From assembly GCF_006716425.1 (NCBI RefSeq), contig NZ_VFOZ01000002.1, positions 248,001 to 312,000 of the forward strand: a stretch of 64,000 nt of DNA. The letters run 5' to 3'. Origin of the DNA: Actinoallomurus bryophytorum. Its GTDB lineage: Bacteria; Actinomycetota; Actinomycetes; Streptosporangiales; Streptosporangiaceae. Numbering within the stretch: the stretch's first letter is position 1; every line of letters starts with the position of its first letter. This document shows, piece by piece, positions 7,478 through 16,924 of the stretch. The position numbers were made by a program, and so were the translations under genes. The notes under the pieces are model-generated. The model saw nothing but the letters and a program-made list of their open reading frames with translations. It ran no database searches and was not told the origin of the DNA.

Positions 7478-9019
7478 ATGAGGCCCCGCCGCCTTGCCGT
7501 TCAGGGCGTCGTCATCGCGTTAGGCCTGGCGATGACGTCCCCGGCGATCCACGCCGCCGCCTCGGCCGGGGCGACGGTACGTACGGAGTCGGGCCTGGTC
7601 GGCGGGAGGTCCGCGCGGGAGTTCCTCGGCATCCCGTACGCGGCGCCCCCGGTGGGGGCGTTGCGCTGGCGGCCACCGCGGCCGCACGCGGCATGGTCCG
7701 GCGTACGCGCCGCGACCTCCTTCGGCGACGGCTGTGTCCAGGGCGCGTCCTGGGACCCCGGCTACGAGACACCGAAGCTGACCGAGGACTGCCTCTACCT
7801 GAACGTCTACCGGCCCCGGCCCGCGCCGCACGGGCTACCGGTCATGGTGTGGATCCACGGTGGCGGTTTCACCGGGGGCGCCGGCAACGACGTCGTGCCC
7901 ACCGAGTTCGCCCGCAAAGGCGACGTCATCGCGGTTACCGTGAACTACCGGCTCGGCGCGATGGGCTTCCTCGCCCACCCGGCGCTCGGCGCCGGCTCGG
8001 GGAACTACGGCCTGATGGACCAGCAGGCCGCGCTGCGCTGGGTCCAGCGGAACATCGCGCGCTTCGGCGGCGACCCGGCCAAGGTCACCATCGCCGGCGA
8101 GTCGGCGGGCGGCCAGTCGGTCTGCGACCAGCTGGCCTCGCCCGCCGCACGTGGCCTGTTCCGCGGCGCCATCATCGAGAGCGGCTCCTACGGCGACTGC
8201 GCCGCACGTGCGCGTACGGACGCCGACCAGGCGGGCATCGCGTTCGCGCGGTCACTGGGGTGCGCGGACGCCGCCTGCCTGCGCGGCAGGCCGGCTCAGG
8301 AGATCCTGACCGCGCAGGGCGGGTTCTCCTTCGGCCCGGTCGCCGGCGGCCCCGTCCTGCCGGTCCAGCCGGCGGACGCGTTCGCGTCCGGCCGCTACAA
8401 CCGCGTGCCGCTGGTCAACGGCGCCAACCACGACGAGGGCCGTCTCTTCGTCTTCGGCGCCTACGACGCGGGCGGGCATCCCCTGACGGCCGAGCAGTAC
8501 CCGGTGGCACTGCGGAACTCCTACGGTGACGCCGCCGGCCGGATCCTGGCGCGTTACCCGCTGAGCGCCTATCCCTCGCCCGGCCTGGCGCTGTCGGCGG
8601 TCGAGACCGACCAGCTGATGTCGTGCCCCGTACTCGACGTCAACGCGCTCGTACGGCGCCACTCCCCCGCCTACACCTACGAGTTCGCCGACGAGACCTC
8701 GCCGCCGTTCGAGTCGCTGCGCGACCTGCACACGGACTTCCCGTTCGGCGCCACCCACGTGAACGAACTGCAGTACCTCTTCCTGCACTTCGGCCATCCG
8801 TCACCGCTCGATCCCGCCCAGCGCGAGCTGTCGGACCAGATGATCGGGTACTGGACGACGTTCGTCCGCACGGGAAGGCCGGTCGTCGCGGGGCTGCCGC
8901 CGATGCCTCGCTATGACGCGACGCAGCGGGTGCTGAGCCTCAGTACGCACGGCAACGCGATCTCCGGCGGCTTCGACGGCTTCCACAAGTGCGCGTTCTG
9001 GAGAGAGGTGAACCGATGA
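7478..9019 (+). CDS. Secreted type-B carboxylesterase
   Basis: A 513-residue alpha/beta-hydrolase of the carboxylesterase type B family with a Sec signal peptide (basic start, hydrophobic core at residues 7-25, probable cleavage after a small-residue stretch near 30). Family marks are GIPYAAPPVGALRWRPP, EDCLYLNVY, the oxyanion region WIHGGGF, the nucleophile elbow GESAGG, the acid in NHDEGRLF, and the His in FGATHVNEL. It is preceded by GAGGAG. Its stop overlaps the start of the GH3 gene (ATGA), so the two exported enzymes are probably made together. A joint role in removing acyl groups and sugars from plant or microbial glycosides is inference. Confidence 0.92.
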   Translation: MRPRRLAVQGVVIALGLAMTSPAIHAAASAGATVRTESGLVGGRSAREFLGIPYAAPPVGALRWRPPRPHAAWSGVRAATSFGDGCVQGASWDPGYETPKLTEDCLYLNVYRPRPAPHGLPVMVWIHGGGFTGGAGNDVVPTEFARKGDVIAVTVNYRLGAMGFLAHPALGAGSGNYGLMDQQAALRWVQRNIARFGGDPAKVTIAGESAGGQSVCDQLASPAARGLFRGAIIESGSYGDCAARARTDADQAGIAFARSLGCADAACLRGRPAQEILTAQGGFSFGPVAGGPVLPVQPADAFASGRYNRVPLVNGANHDEGRLFVFGAYDAGGHPLTAEQYPVALRNSYGDAAGRILARYPLSAYPSPGLALSAVETDQLMSCPVLDVNALVRRHSPAYTYEFADETSPPFESLRDLHTDFPFGATHVNELQYLFLHFGHPSPLDPAQRELSDQMIGYWTTFVRTGRPVVAGLPPMPRYDATQRVLSLSTHGNAISGGFDGFHKCAFWREVNR

Positions 9020-11505
9020 GAGGACCGGCCTTCGGAGCGCTGGCCGTCGCCGTCGCGCTCGTGAGCCTGGCGGGTCAGGTACACGCCGTCGCCGCACCCG
9101 CGCGTCCCTGGATGGACACCGCGCAGAGCCCGCGGACCCGCGCGGAGCGGCTGCTGGCCCAGATGACCCTGGACGAGAAGATCACGATGGTGCATGGCGA
9201 CGGGTTCGCCTTCAACACCGGCTACGCCGGTCACGTCCCGGCCAACACCCGGCTCGGCATTCCCGGCCTGTACCTGTCCGACGGCCCGAACGGCGTCGGC
9301 AACGGCAGTACCGGCGTCACCGCGTTCCCGGCCGCGGTGAACGGCGCGGCCACCTGGGACACCGGCCTGATGCGCCGGTACGGCACCGCCTACGGCGAGG
9401 AGCAGTCCGCCAAGGGGCACAACATCGCCCTGGCACCGACGATCAACATCCTGCGCACGCCGAAGTGGGGACGCGCGGCCGAGACGTTCGGCGAGGACCC
9501 GTACCTGACCGGCCGGATCGCCGCGGCCGAGACCGCGGGCACCCAGAGCCGTCACGTCATCGCGACGCCGAAGCACTACGCCGCCAACAACCAGGAGCTG
9601 TTCCGCAGCGGCATCGACGTGAGGGTCTCCGAGCGGGCGCTGCGCGAGATCTACCTCCCCGGCTTCGAGGCCGCGGTGCGCGAGGGCGGGGCGGGCGCCG
9701 TGATGTGCTCCTATCCGCGTGTCAACGGCACGTACGCCTGCGAGAACCCCTCGACGCTCGGCACGCTCAAGACCGACCTCGGCTTCGACGGCCTGGTCAT
9801 GTCGGACTGGGGTGCCACGCACAGCACGGTCGGCTCCGCCAACGCCGGGCTGGACCTGGAGATGCCCGGCGGCACACTGCTCGGCCCGGAGTACTACGGC
9901 ACCGCGCTCAAGGCCGCGGTCCTCGCCGGCCAGGTCACGATGGCGACGCTCGACGACAAGGTCCGGCGGATCCTGACGTCGATGTTCCGCATCGGGCTGT
10001 TCGACCATCCGCCGACGGGCGGCAGGGACACCACGGCCGGCACGCAGGCCCACCGTGACCTGGCGCGCGACCTGGCCGCGCAGGGCACCGTCCTGCTCAA
10101 GAACGAACGCGGCGTCCTGCCCCTGAACGTCCGGTCGCTGGCCGTCATCGGCGACGACGCCGGCCAGAACGCGCAGATCGGCATGGGCGGATCGGCCGCC
10201 GTCACCCCGACCGGCGCGGTGAGCACGCCGATCGGCGGCATCACCGCGCGAGCCGGCTCGAAGGTGAAGGTGACGTACGCGCGCGGCACCCTCGGCACCA
10301 AGCCGCTGCCGGTGCTGTCCGGAGGCACGCTCGGCTCCGGCTTCACGGCGAGCTACTACAGCGGCCCGGATCTCAGCGGGCCCGCCACCATCACCCGGAC
10401 CGAGCCGAGCGTGGACCTCACCGCGGCGCCCGCCGGCCTGCCGGCCTCCTGGTCGGCGCGGTGGACCGCGACCTTCACGCCGCCCGCGACCGGCGCGTAC
10501 CGGTTCTCCCTGGACGGCGCCGGTGACGCGAGCCTGTACGTCGGCGGCCACAAGGTGGCGACGAATCACCAGGAGTTCTCCGGCGTCTCCCACGCCGTGG
10601 TCGACCTCACCGCCGGGCAGGCCGTACCGATCTCCGTGGAGTACGCCTCCGCCGCCGCGCTCACCGGCCCCGCGCTGCACCTGGGCTGGGCCGCGCCGGA
10701 CCCGGGCCTCACGGGCGACGCCGTCGCCGCGGCCAGGAGATCCGACGCCGCGGTGGTCTTCGTCAACGACGTGACCAGCGAGGGCAGCGACCGTACGACG
10801 CTGGCGCTTCCCGGCGACCAGGACCGGCTGATCCAGGCGGTGGCCGCCGCGAACCCCCACACGATCGTCGTGCTCAACACCAGCGGCCCCGTGCTGATGC
10901 CGTGGGCCGGTCGCGTGGCCGGTGTCCTCGAGGCCTGGTATCCGGGCCAGGAGGACGGGAACGCGATCGCCTCGGTGCTGTTCGGCGACGTCGACCCGGC
11001 CGGCAAACTGCCGATGACCTTCCCCGCCGACGAGCGGCAGGGGCCCGCCAAGACCCCGGCCGAGTATCCGGGTGACGGCGTGACCGTGCACTACGACGAG
11101 GGCGTGCTCGTCGGCTACCGCTGGTACGACGCGAAGGGCGAGAAACCGATGTTCCCGTTCGGCCACGGCCTGTCGTACACCACCTTCCGCTACGGCGGCC
11201 TGAAGGTGAGCCGGGACACCGTACGCGTGCGCGTCACCAACATCGGGCGTCGGGACGGGACCGAGGTCGTCCAGCTGTACCTCGGCCTGCCCGCCTCCGC
11301 GGGCGAGCCGCCGGACCAGCTCAAGGGCTTCCAGAAGGTGCGCCTGTCCCCCGGCCGGACCGCGACGGTCACGTTCCGGCTGACCTCGCGGTCGCTGTCG
11401 ACCTGGGACGGCGCCTGGCGCGTACGGCCGGGCACCTACAAGGTCGCCGTGGGGAGCTCCTCCCGCGACATCCGCGCCACCGGCCGCTTCACCGTCGCGC
11501 GCTGA
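9016..11505 (+). CDS. Secreted GH3 beta-glycosidase with PA14 domain
   Basis: An 829-residue glycoside hydrolase family 3 enzyme with a signal peptide in the first 30 residues. The N-terminal GH3 barrel carries GIPGLYLSDGPNGVG, ATPKHYAANNQE and the nucleophile Asp in LVMSDWGATHS near residue 262. The GH3 C-domain is interrupted by a PA14-like carbohydrate-binding insert (SGFTASYYSGPDLSG through about residue 560), and the protein ends in a fibronectin III-like domain (VRVTNIGRRDGTEVVQLYLG). This order is typical of beta-glucosidases, beta-xylosidases and rhamnosidase-like GH3 enzymes with PA14. The ATG at 9016 overlaps the esterase stop; an upstream in-frame start would lie inside the esterase gene. 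Confidence 0.93.
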   Translation: MRGPAFGALAVAVALVSLAGQVHAVAAPARPWMDTAQSPRTRAERLLAQMTLDEKITMVHGDGFAFNTGYAGHVPANTRLGIPGLYLSDGPNGVGNGSTGVTAFPAAVNGAATWDTGLMRRYGTAYGEEQSAKGHNIALAPTINILRTPKWGRAAETFGEDPYLTGRIAAAETAGTQSRHVIATPKHYAANNQELFRSGIDVRVSERALREIYLPGFEAAVREGGAGAVMCSYPRVNGTYACENPSTLGTLKTDLGFDGLVMSDWGATHSTVGSANAGLDLEMPGGTLLGPEYYGTALKAAVLAGQVTMATLDDKVRRILTSMFRIGLFDHPPTGGRDTTAGTQAHRDLARDLAAQGTVLLKNERGVLPLNVRSLAVIGDDAGQNAQIGMGGSAAVTPTGAVSTPIGGITARAGSKVKVTYARGTLGTKPLPVLSGGTLGSGFTASYYSGPDLSGPATITRTEPSVDLTAAPAGLPASWSARWTATFTPPATGAYRFSLDGAGDASLYVGGHKVATNHQEFSGVSHAVVDLTAGQAVPISVEYASAAALTGPALHLGWAAPDPGLTGDAVAAARRSDAAVVFVNDVTSEGSDRTTLALPGDQDRLIQAVAAANPHTIVVLNTSGPVLMPWAGRVAGVLEAWYPGQEDGNAIASVLFGDVDPAGKLPMTFPADERQGPAKTPAEYPGDGVTVHYDEGVLVGYRWYDAKGEKPMFPFGHGLSYTTFRYGGLKVSRDTVRVRVTNIGRRDGTEVVQLYLGLPASAGEPPDQLKGFQKVRLSPGRTATVTFRLTSRSLSTWDGAWRVRPGTYKVAVGSSSRDIRATGRFTVAR

Positions 11506-11774
11506 CCCGGTGCCGCCCCGCACGGCACCGCGGAGGGGAAGAGCGGTCGCGGTTTCGAGCTCGCCGGTGCCCGCTGTGGGCCATTGGCCGACCCTGGCTT
11601 CCCGTGGCATTTCCGTTCAACGCGTCCTCATGAAAGCCGAAAGGCGGAGCGGGCGAGCGAATCGGTCGATCGGCACGTTGCCGGTATCCGTAGTGGCCCA
11701 TAATGGCCCGGGGAGATCACGGCATTTGTCGACCGTTCAGTCTTTTGAGCGGCGCGGGGAGACACGGGTGGAAC

Positions 11775-12515
11775 ATGTCACAAGAGTCGTCTGAGGATAC
11801 GCCTTTCGCATCACCGGCCGGCCCCTCACCGGCACCGCCGGAGCAGCCCATTCCGCCGCCGCCCCCGCCCTACCCGCAGCCGTACGGTCAGCCTTACGGC
11901 GCGCCGCCGCCAGGCCCGTACGGAGCGCCGCGACCAGGCCCGTACGGTCCGCCGCATCCCGCGCCCGGCGGAGGATGGCAGCCACCGAACGCCTATGGCC
12001 GGCCGCCGATGGACCCGAGCCTCGCCGAGGCGTGGCAACGCCTCGTCGCCCGGCTCATCGACGGCCTCGTCCTCGCGGTGATCATGTCACCGCTGTGGAT
12101 CTGGTTCTTCGACTGGTACTTCAACAAGATCAGGAGCATCCTCCCGGACGATCCCGGGGATCCGGTCGCCATGGACCGCTTGATGAGCGCCGAGCTGAGG
12201 CTCATGGGAATCAGCCTCCTCGTGGGGTTGGTCGGCGGGACCATCGCCTTTGTCTACGACGGCTTTCAGCACGCCAAGTGGGGCCAGACGATCGGCAAGC
12301 GCGCGATGAGCATCAAGGTCGTCGCGCTTCCCGACCGGGCGCCGCTGAGCATGTTCGCCGCCGTGAAACGAGCCGCGATCTACGCGCTCGTCCCTCAGGT
12401 TCCCGGCATAGGCGGTTTCTTCAGCCTGCTCGACTCCCTGTGGCTGCTCTGGGACAAACCGCACCGCCAATGCCTCCATGACAAGGTCGCCGACACGATC
12501 GTCGTCAAGGTCTAG
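11775..12515 (+). CDS. RDD-family membrane protein with proline-rich N-terminus
   Basis: A 246-residue inner-membrane protein. The first 85 residues are low-complexity Pro/Tyr/Gly (repeats of PYG and PPGPYG) and probably lie in the cytoplasm. The RDD domain follows (AWQRLVARLIDGLVLAVIMSPLWIW) with about three transmembrane segments and the conserved HAKWGQTIGKRAMSIKVV element. The function of RDD proteins is mostly unknown; a few have been linked to transport. The ATG at 11775 follows a GGGTGGA-type site. It stands alone between the GH3 gene and the aldo/keto reductase. Confidence 0.85.
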   Translation: MSQESSEDTPFASPAGPSPAPPEQPIPPPPPPYPQPYGQPYGAPPPGPYGAPRPGPYGPPHPAPGGGWQPPNAYGRPPMDPSLAEAWQRLVARLIDGLVLAVIMSPLWIWFFDWYFNKIRSILPDDPGDPVAMDRLMSAELRLMGISLLVGLVGGTIAFVYDGFQHAKWGQTIGKRAMSIKVVALPDRAPLSMFAAVKRAAIYALVPQVPGIGGFFSLLDSLWLLWDKPHRQCLHDKVADTIVVKV

Positions 12516-12562
12516 ACGGGCCGCGGAAGCCACCGGCATGCAGGTCACGCGGGTCGGGGTCG

Positions 12563-12568
12563 TACGAT
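12563..12568 (+). promoter_or_regulatory. Candidate -10 box of a leaderless promoter for the aldo/keto reductase
   Basis: TACGAT stands seven bases before the GTG start at 12576, and there is no ribosome-binding site. The distance is right for transcription starting at or next to the start codon. The -35 region is not obvious. Confidence 0.45.
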
Positions 12569-12575
12569 CTGGCAT

Positions 12576-13553
12576 GTGGAAAACCGCGAATTGGGCAGAA
12601 CAGGCAGGCAGGTCGGAGTAGTCGGGCTCGGGGCGTGGCAGCTCGGCGCCGACTGGGGCGAGGTCACCGAGGACGACGCGCTGGCGACGCTGAACACCGC
12701 CGTCGACGCGGGTGTCACCTTCATCGACACCGCCGACGTGTACGGCGACGGGCGCAGCGAGCAGGTCGTCGGAAAGCTCATCAAGGAGCGGCCCGGCCTC
12801 ACCGTGGCCACGAAGATGGGCCGCCGGGTCCCGCAGGAGGCCTCCGCCTACACCCTGGACAACTTCCGCGCCTGGAACGACCGTTCCCGGGAGAACCTCG
12901 GGGTCGACACGATCGACCTCGTGCAGCTGCACTGCCCGCCGACCGCCGTCTTCTCCGACCAGGCCGTCTACGACGCGCTGGACTCCATGGTCGAGGAGCG
13001 CAGGATCGCCGCGTACGGCGTCAGCGTGGAAACCTGCGAGCAGGCCCTGACGGCCATCGCCCGGCCGGGCGTCGCCACCGTGCAGATCATCCTCAACGCC
13101 TTCCGCCTCAAGCCGCTGGAGCAGGTCCTTCCCGCGGCGGCCGGGGCCGGGGTCGGCATCATCGCCCGGGTCCCGCTCGCCAGCGGGCTGCTGTCGGGGC
13201 GCTATGACCGCGACACCACCTTCGGCCAGGACGACCACCGCAACTTCAACCGGCACGGCGAGTCGTTCGACGTCGGCGAGACCTTCGCCGGGGTCGACTA
13301 CGAGACCGGGCTGGCGGCGGTCGAGCGCCTCAGGTCCCTCGTGCCGGACGGCATGACGATGGCGCAGTTCGCGCTGCGCTGGATCATCGACCAGCCCGGC
13401 GTCAGCGTGGTCATCCCCGGCGCGCGGAACCAGCGCCAGGCGGAGGCGAACGCCGAGGCCACGCGCCTCTCCCCGCTGGACGAGCAGACCCACGCCGCGG
13501 TGACCGCCGTCTACGACGAGCTGATCCGTCCCCTGGTCCACGACCGCTGGTAG
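12576..13553 (+). CDS. Aldo/keto reductase
   Basis: A 325-residue NADPH-dependent oxidoreductase of the aldo/keto reductase superfamily. The catalytic Asp and Tyr lie in FIDTADVYGDGRSE (residues about 49-62), the Lys in VATKMG and the His region in LVQLHCPP; the cofactor-binding end reads VSVVIPGARNQRQAEAN. The sequence resembles the AKR11/general-stress-like group used on small carbonyls. It begins with GTG without a Shine-Dalgarno, consistent with a leaderless mRNA. The GMC oxidoreductase follows 18 nt downstream on the same strand, so the two may be cotranscribed. The substrate is unknown. Confidence 0.9.
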   Translation: MENRELGRTGRQVGVVGLGAWQLGADWGEVTEDDALATLNTAVDAGVTFIDTADVYGDGRSEQVVGKLIKERPGLTVATKMGRRVPQEASAYTLDNFRAWNDRSRENLGVDTIDLVQLHCPPTAVFSDQAVYDALDSMVEERRIAAYGVSVETCEQALTAIARPGVATVQIILNAFRLKPLEQVLPAAAGAGVGIIARVPLASGLLSGRYDRDTTFGQDDHRNFNRHGESFDVGETFAGVDYETGLAAVERLRSLVPDGMTMAQFALRWIIDQPGVSVVIPGARNQRQAEANAEATRLSPLDEQTHAAVTAVYDELIRPLVHDRW

Positions 13554-13571
13554 CACCCACGGGAGCCGCCG

Positions 13572-15086
13572 ATGACCGAGCACGACCACATCGTGGTGGG
13601 CGGCGGGACCGCGGGCTGCGTCCTGGCGTCCCGGCTCTCCGAGGACCCGCGCCGCAGTGTGCTCCTGGTCGAGGCCGGTGCCGCCACCGGCCCGCCCGCC
13701 ATGGCCGATCCGCTCGGCTGGGCCGCCCTGCAGGGTGGCCCGGCCGACTGGTCCTACGAGACGGTCGAGCAGCCCGGACTGGGCGGGGCGCGCCTCCCGG
13801 TACCCCTGGGAAAGGTGCTCGGAGGCTCCAGTGCCATCAACGCGATGTGCCACGTCCGAGCCCATCGCGCGAGCTTCGACGCCTGGGCCGCCGCGGGCGG
13901 CACCGCCTGGAGCCATGACGAACTGCTCCCGTTCCTGCGCCGCAGCGAGCGCGCGGACGGCCGGGACCCGGCGTACCGGGGTCTCGACGGGCCGATGCGG
14001 GTCGCCGCGCCGGTCGTGGACGACCCCCTGTGGCTCGCGATGCGGCGGGCGGCGCTGGAAGCCGGGCACGCCGAGACGACGGATCTGAGCGGTGCCGTCC
14101 AGGAGGGTGTGGCCTGGCTGGAGGTCAACGTGGTGGACGGGCGCCGGCAGAGCGCGGCCGACGCCTACCTGCGTGACGTGCTCGACCGCCCGAACCTCAC
14201 GGTACGCACCGGTGCCCGCGTGCTGCGCCTGACCGTGGAGAACGGCCGCTGCCGAGGCGTGGAGTACGTCGCCGGGGGCGAGCCTCGGCGCGCCCGGGCC
14301 GGTGCCGAGGTCGTGCTGGCGGCGGGCGCGATCGGATCCCCGCGCTTGCTCATGCTCTCGGGGATCGGCCCGGCCGGGCATCTGCGGGAGGTGGGCGTCG
14401 AGGTGGTGACCGACCTGCCCGGGGTCGGCGCGAACCTCCAGGACCATCCGCAGACTCGCGTCGGCTACACCGCGACGCGGCCGACACGGATGCCCGTCCT
14501 CGCCCGCAGGCCGCTGGTCGTGCTGCGCAGCGACCCGTCCGCGGCCGAGCCGGACCTGCAGTTCGTGTTCGGTCGCGCGGCGAGGCGCCTGCGTGGCGTA
14601 GCCGTCCCCGGAGACGGCTACTCGATCAGTGTCGGGCTGATGACACCGGCTAGCCGAGGCGGCCTGCGGCTGGCGAGCGCCGACCCTGCCGCCGCCCCGC
14701 TGATCGATCCGGCGTACCTGGCCGACGAACGCGACCTGGAGCGGCTGGTCACCGGCCTGCGCCTGGCCCGCGAGATCGGCGCCGCTCCGGCCCTGGCGGA
14801 CTGGCGGGACGAGGAGATCTCTCCCGGCCCATCGCTGCGGAGCGACGATGATCTACGCGACTATGTGCGGCGCAGCGTGAGCACCTACTTTCACCTGACC
14901 GGCACCTGCGGGATGGGCACCGGCGAGATGGCCGTCGTGGACCCGCGGCTGCGCGTACGCGGCGTCGAGGGGCTACGGGTGGCCGACGCGTCGGTGATGC
15001 CCGCGATCGTGTCGGCGAACACCAACGCCACGGTCCTGGCCATCGCCGAACGCGCGGCGGCCTGGCTCACCGGGCGCGACGGCTGA
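13572..15086 (+). CDS. GMC-family FAD oxidoreductase (choline dehydrogenase-like)
   Basis: A 504-residue flavoprotein of the glucose-methanol-choline family that oxidises a primary or secondary alcohol. The ADP-binding fold is at the N-terminus (VVGGGTAGCVLASRLSED), GGSSAINAM near residue 87 is the GMC signature region, and the C-terminal FAD/active-site block contains His in YFHLTGTCGMG and Asn in SANTNATV. The length is slightly below that of choline dehydrogenase and there is no export signal, so it is cytoplasmic or membrane-associated. There is no betaine or sarcosine gene nearby to support choline as the substrate, so I leave the substrate open. Confidence 0.9.
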   Translation: MTEHDHIVVGGGTAGCVLASRLSEDPRRSVLLVEAGAATGPPAMADPLGWAALQGGPADWSYETVEQPGLGGARLPVPLGKVLGGSSAINAMCHVRAHRASFDAWAAAGGTAWSHDELLPFLRRSERADGRDPAYRGLDGPMRVAAPVVDDPLWLAMRRAALEAGHAETTDLSGAVQEGVAWLEVNVVDGRRQSAADAYLRDVLDRPNLTVRTGARVLRLTVENGRCRGVEYVAGGEPRRARAGAEVVLAAGAIGSPRLLMLSGIGPAGHLREVGVEVVTDLPGVGANLQDHPQTRVGYTATRPTRMPVLARRPLVVLRSDPSAAEPDLQFVFGRAARRLRGVAVPGDGYSISVGLMTPASRGGLRLASADPAAAPLIDPAYLADERDLERLVTGLRLAREIGAAPALADWRDEEISPGPSLRSDDDLRDYVRRSVSTYFHLTGTCGMGTGEMAVVDPRLRVRGVEGLRVADASVMPAIVSANTNATVLAIAERAAAWLTGRDG

Positions 15087-15146
15087 TACGGACCGCACGC
15101 GCACCCACGAGCGTCGCATCGGTTCGGTATCGCGGTCGCGATGGAT

Positions 15147-15175
15147 GCAACCTCCTGGCGACCCGGCGGCATTAG
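15147..15175 (+). promoter_or_regulatory. Possible ECF-type promoter of the sigma factor gene
   Basis: GCAACC at 15147-15152 resembles the AAC-containing -35 element of ECF-dependent promoters, with a possible -10 near GCATTAG (15169-15175). Just upstream is the inverted repeat ATCGCG-GT-CGCGAT at 15129-15142. ECF operons are often autoregulated, but the match is weak. Confidence 0.25.
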
Positions 15176-15205
15176 AAACGGTGTGAAGCATCCGACGAGA
15201 GGGCG

Positions 15206-15724
15206 GTGCCTGTGGCGGGAACAGCACGGGACGAGCAGTACACCGCGTACGTCGCCGCGCGACTTCCGTGGCTGCAGCGCGTCGCCTACCTGCTCTGCCA
15301 GGACTGGGACCGTGCCGACGATCTCGTACAGGCGGCCCTGACCAGGTTGTACGTGAAATGGCACCGCGCGGGCTCGGTGGAGAACGTCGATGGTTACGCG
15401 CGGACCGTCCTCGTACGGGTGTTCCTCGCCGAACAGCGAACCGGCTGGTGGAGACGGGTGTCGCCGGTACGGGAACCGCCCGAGCCCAGCCCGTACCTCG
15501 CCGACCGCGACAGCGACCTGGACCTGCGCGCGGCACTGCGGGAGCTGGCCCCACGGCAGCGCGCGGCCGTGGTGCTCCGCTTCTACTGCGACCTGTCGAT
15601 CGAACAGACGGCCGAGGTCCTGAACTGCTCCACCGGAACCGTCAAGAGCCAGACCTCGCGAGGGCTGGCGGCGCTGCGTCAAGCACTCTTGCCGACCATG
15701 AGTCTCGAGGAGGGAACGGCCTGA
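15206..15724 (+). CDS. ECF sigma factor, SigE-family of Actinobacteria (sigma-70 group 4)
   Basis: A 172-residue ECF sigma factor. Region 2 lies around residues 10-70 (QRVAYLLCQDWDRADDLVQAALTRLYVKW) and region 4 around 105-160 (LAPRQRAAVVLRFYCDLSIEQTAEVLNCSTGTVKSQTSRGLAALR). The sequence is of the type usually labelled SigE-family in Streptomyces and relatives, distinct from true SigE. It starts with GTG after GAGAGGG; a second GTG two codons later is possible. Its stop overlaps the ATG of the next gene, which encodes a membrane protein with the layout of a partner anti-sigma factor. Confidence 0.9.
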   Translation: MPVAGTARDEQYTAYVAARLPWLQRVAYLLCQDWDRADDLVQAALTRLYVKWHRAGSVENVDGYARTVLVRVFLAEQRTGWWRRVSPVREPPEPSPYLADRDSDLDLRAALRELAPRQRAAVVLRFYCDLSIEQTAEVLNCSTGTVKSQTSRGLAALRQALLPTMSLEEGTA

Positions 15725-16818
15725 TGACCGACGAGACCCTGGATCTCCACCGCAGGCTGGAACAGATCGCGAGCACTCCCCGCCGGCGCCCGCAGATCGA
15801 CGTCGCCGCGCTCGCCGCTCGTGGCCGCCGGAGGCTGCGAGTGCGGCGCGCTTGTGCCCTGGCGGGAACGGCCGTGGCGGTTGGCCTGGTCGTGACGCTG
15901 GCGGCCACCGGGCTACCACGACTCGGCGCCGAACCCGACCGGCGGCCCGCCTCCCCGCCGCCGCAGTCGAGTGACGGGGCCTATCCCAACCCGCTCGTGC
16001 AGCGCGCCTTCTTCGGGTGGCTGCCCAAGGGATACACGCCACGGACGGTCATCGAGGACCACCAGAACGGCCGGCACACGTTCGAAGTGATGGCCGCCGG
16101 CCTGGGCGGTGCCCGCGGAGGGACCATTGACCTGACCGACCTCGGTGCGGGTCCTGAACCGATACTCGGCTATCTCTCAGGCGGCAAGCCGATCAATCCG
16201 CTGCCCGCCGCTCCCGTGAACAAAAGGCAGGCTCACTGGGCCACCAAGCCGGGTACCGGATACGGCGGCAGGTTGCGCTGGCAGTACGGGTCGCGCCGCT
16301 GGGCCGAAGTCTCCGTAAAGGGAGCCGCTGACGACACCGGCACCATCTACCGGATCGCCAGGTCGATCACGTTCGGCACCGCCAAGCCCACCGCGTTCCC
16401 CTTCCACGTCGAAGGACTGCCCGGCGGGCTGAAGATCTATCTGTCTACAGCCGGCCCGGGTCTGGGGGGCGGGTCCGCCGATTCGGCCGCGGTCAGCCTC
16501 GCCGCCGGAGCGTATTCACCGGACAACGGGCTGGAGATCGGGGTGACCCCTGCGGGGCTGGTGGCTCGTCCCGCCGGCGATCCCGGCCACAGGGTCATCG
16601 TCGACGGTCACCGCGCCATCAATCGCCAGTCCACGTCAGGTGGCGTGGCCAGGCACACACTCATCGTCCTGGGCGTCGACGGGTTCGACGTCACGATCCA
16701 GTCCTCCGGCCAGACGTTGCGGCGGCTCCAGGCCACCGGAGGGGTCACCGGCCTGTACCGCCGGATCACCGTGCTCGGCACGGCCCCGTCCCGGTGGACC
16801 ACCGCGCCTCTCGGATGA
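15724..16818 (+). CDS. Single-pass membrane protein, probable anti-sigma partner
   Basis: A 364-residue protein that overlaps the upstream sigma gene by one base and is therefore probably coupled to it. A short cytoplasmic N-terminus (about 38 residues, rich in Arg) is followed by one transmembrane segment (ACALAGTAVAVGLVVTLAATGL) and a large extracytoplasmic part with no family I recognise. Downstream genes of SigE-family sigma factors in actinobacteria often have exactly this shape and are thought to modulate the sigma factor. No zinc anti-sigma motif (HxxxCxxC) is present, so the role is inferred from position and topology. Confidence 0.7.
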   Translation: MTDETLDLHRRLEQIASTPRRRPQIDVAALAARGRRRLRVRRACALAGTAVAVGLVVTLAATGLPRLGAEPDRRPASPPPQSSDGAYPNPLVQRAFFGWLPKGYTPRTVIEDHQNGRHTFEVMAAGLGGARGGTIDLTDLGAGPEPILGYLSGGKPINPLPAAPVNKRQAHWATKPGTGYGGRLRWQYGSRRWAEVSVKGAADDTGTIYRIARSITFGTAKPTAFPFHVEGLPGGLKIYLSTAGPGLGGGSADSAAVSLAAGAYSPDNGLEIGVTPAGLVARPAGDPGHRVIVDGHRAINRQSTSGGVARHTLIVLGVDGFDVTIQSSGQTLRRLQATGGVTGLYRRITVLGTAPSRWTTAPLG

Positions 16819-16924
16819 CGTGGGCACCGGATCCGTCTGTCGTCTGGGGCGGAAGGACCGATCCGGGCCGCTGCCTTTACAATGTAGATCACAAGCGGAA
16901 CGCGCCAGGAGGGCGGCTCGTGGA

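Noticed and set aside
8911-11610. Very long minus-strand open frame opposite the GH3 gene
   Set aside because: A shadow of the high-GC codon pattern: its translation is Arg/Gly/His-rich with no domain, while the plus strand encodes a clear GH3 enzyme. The same holds for the long frame opposite the S8-like gene (59138-62812).
11510-11794. A 94-codon open frame after the GH3 gene
   Set aside because: No conserved motif, Arg/Ser-rich, no ribosome-binding site, and it overlaps the RDD gene start; 11506-11774 is more likely non-coding.
16819-16924. Terminator between the anti-sigma-like gene and thyX
   Set aside because: The 106-bp convergent gap shows no stem longer than a few bases, so none is reported.
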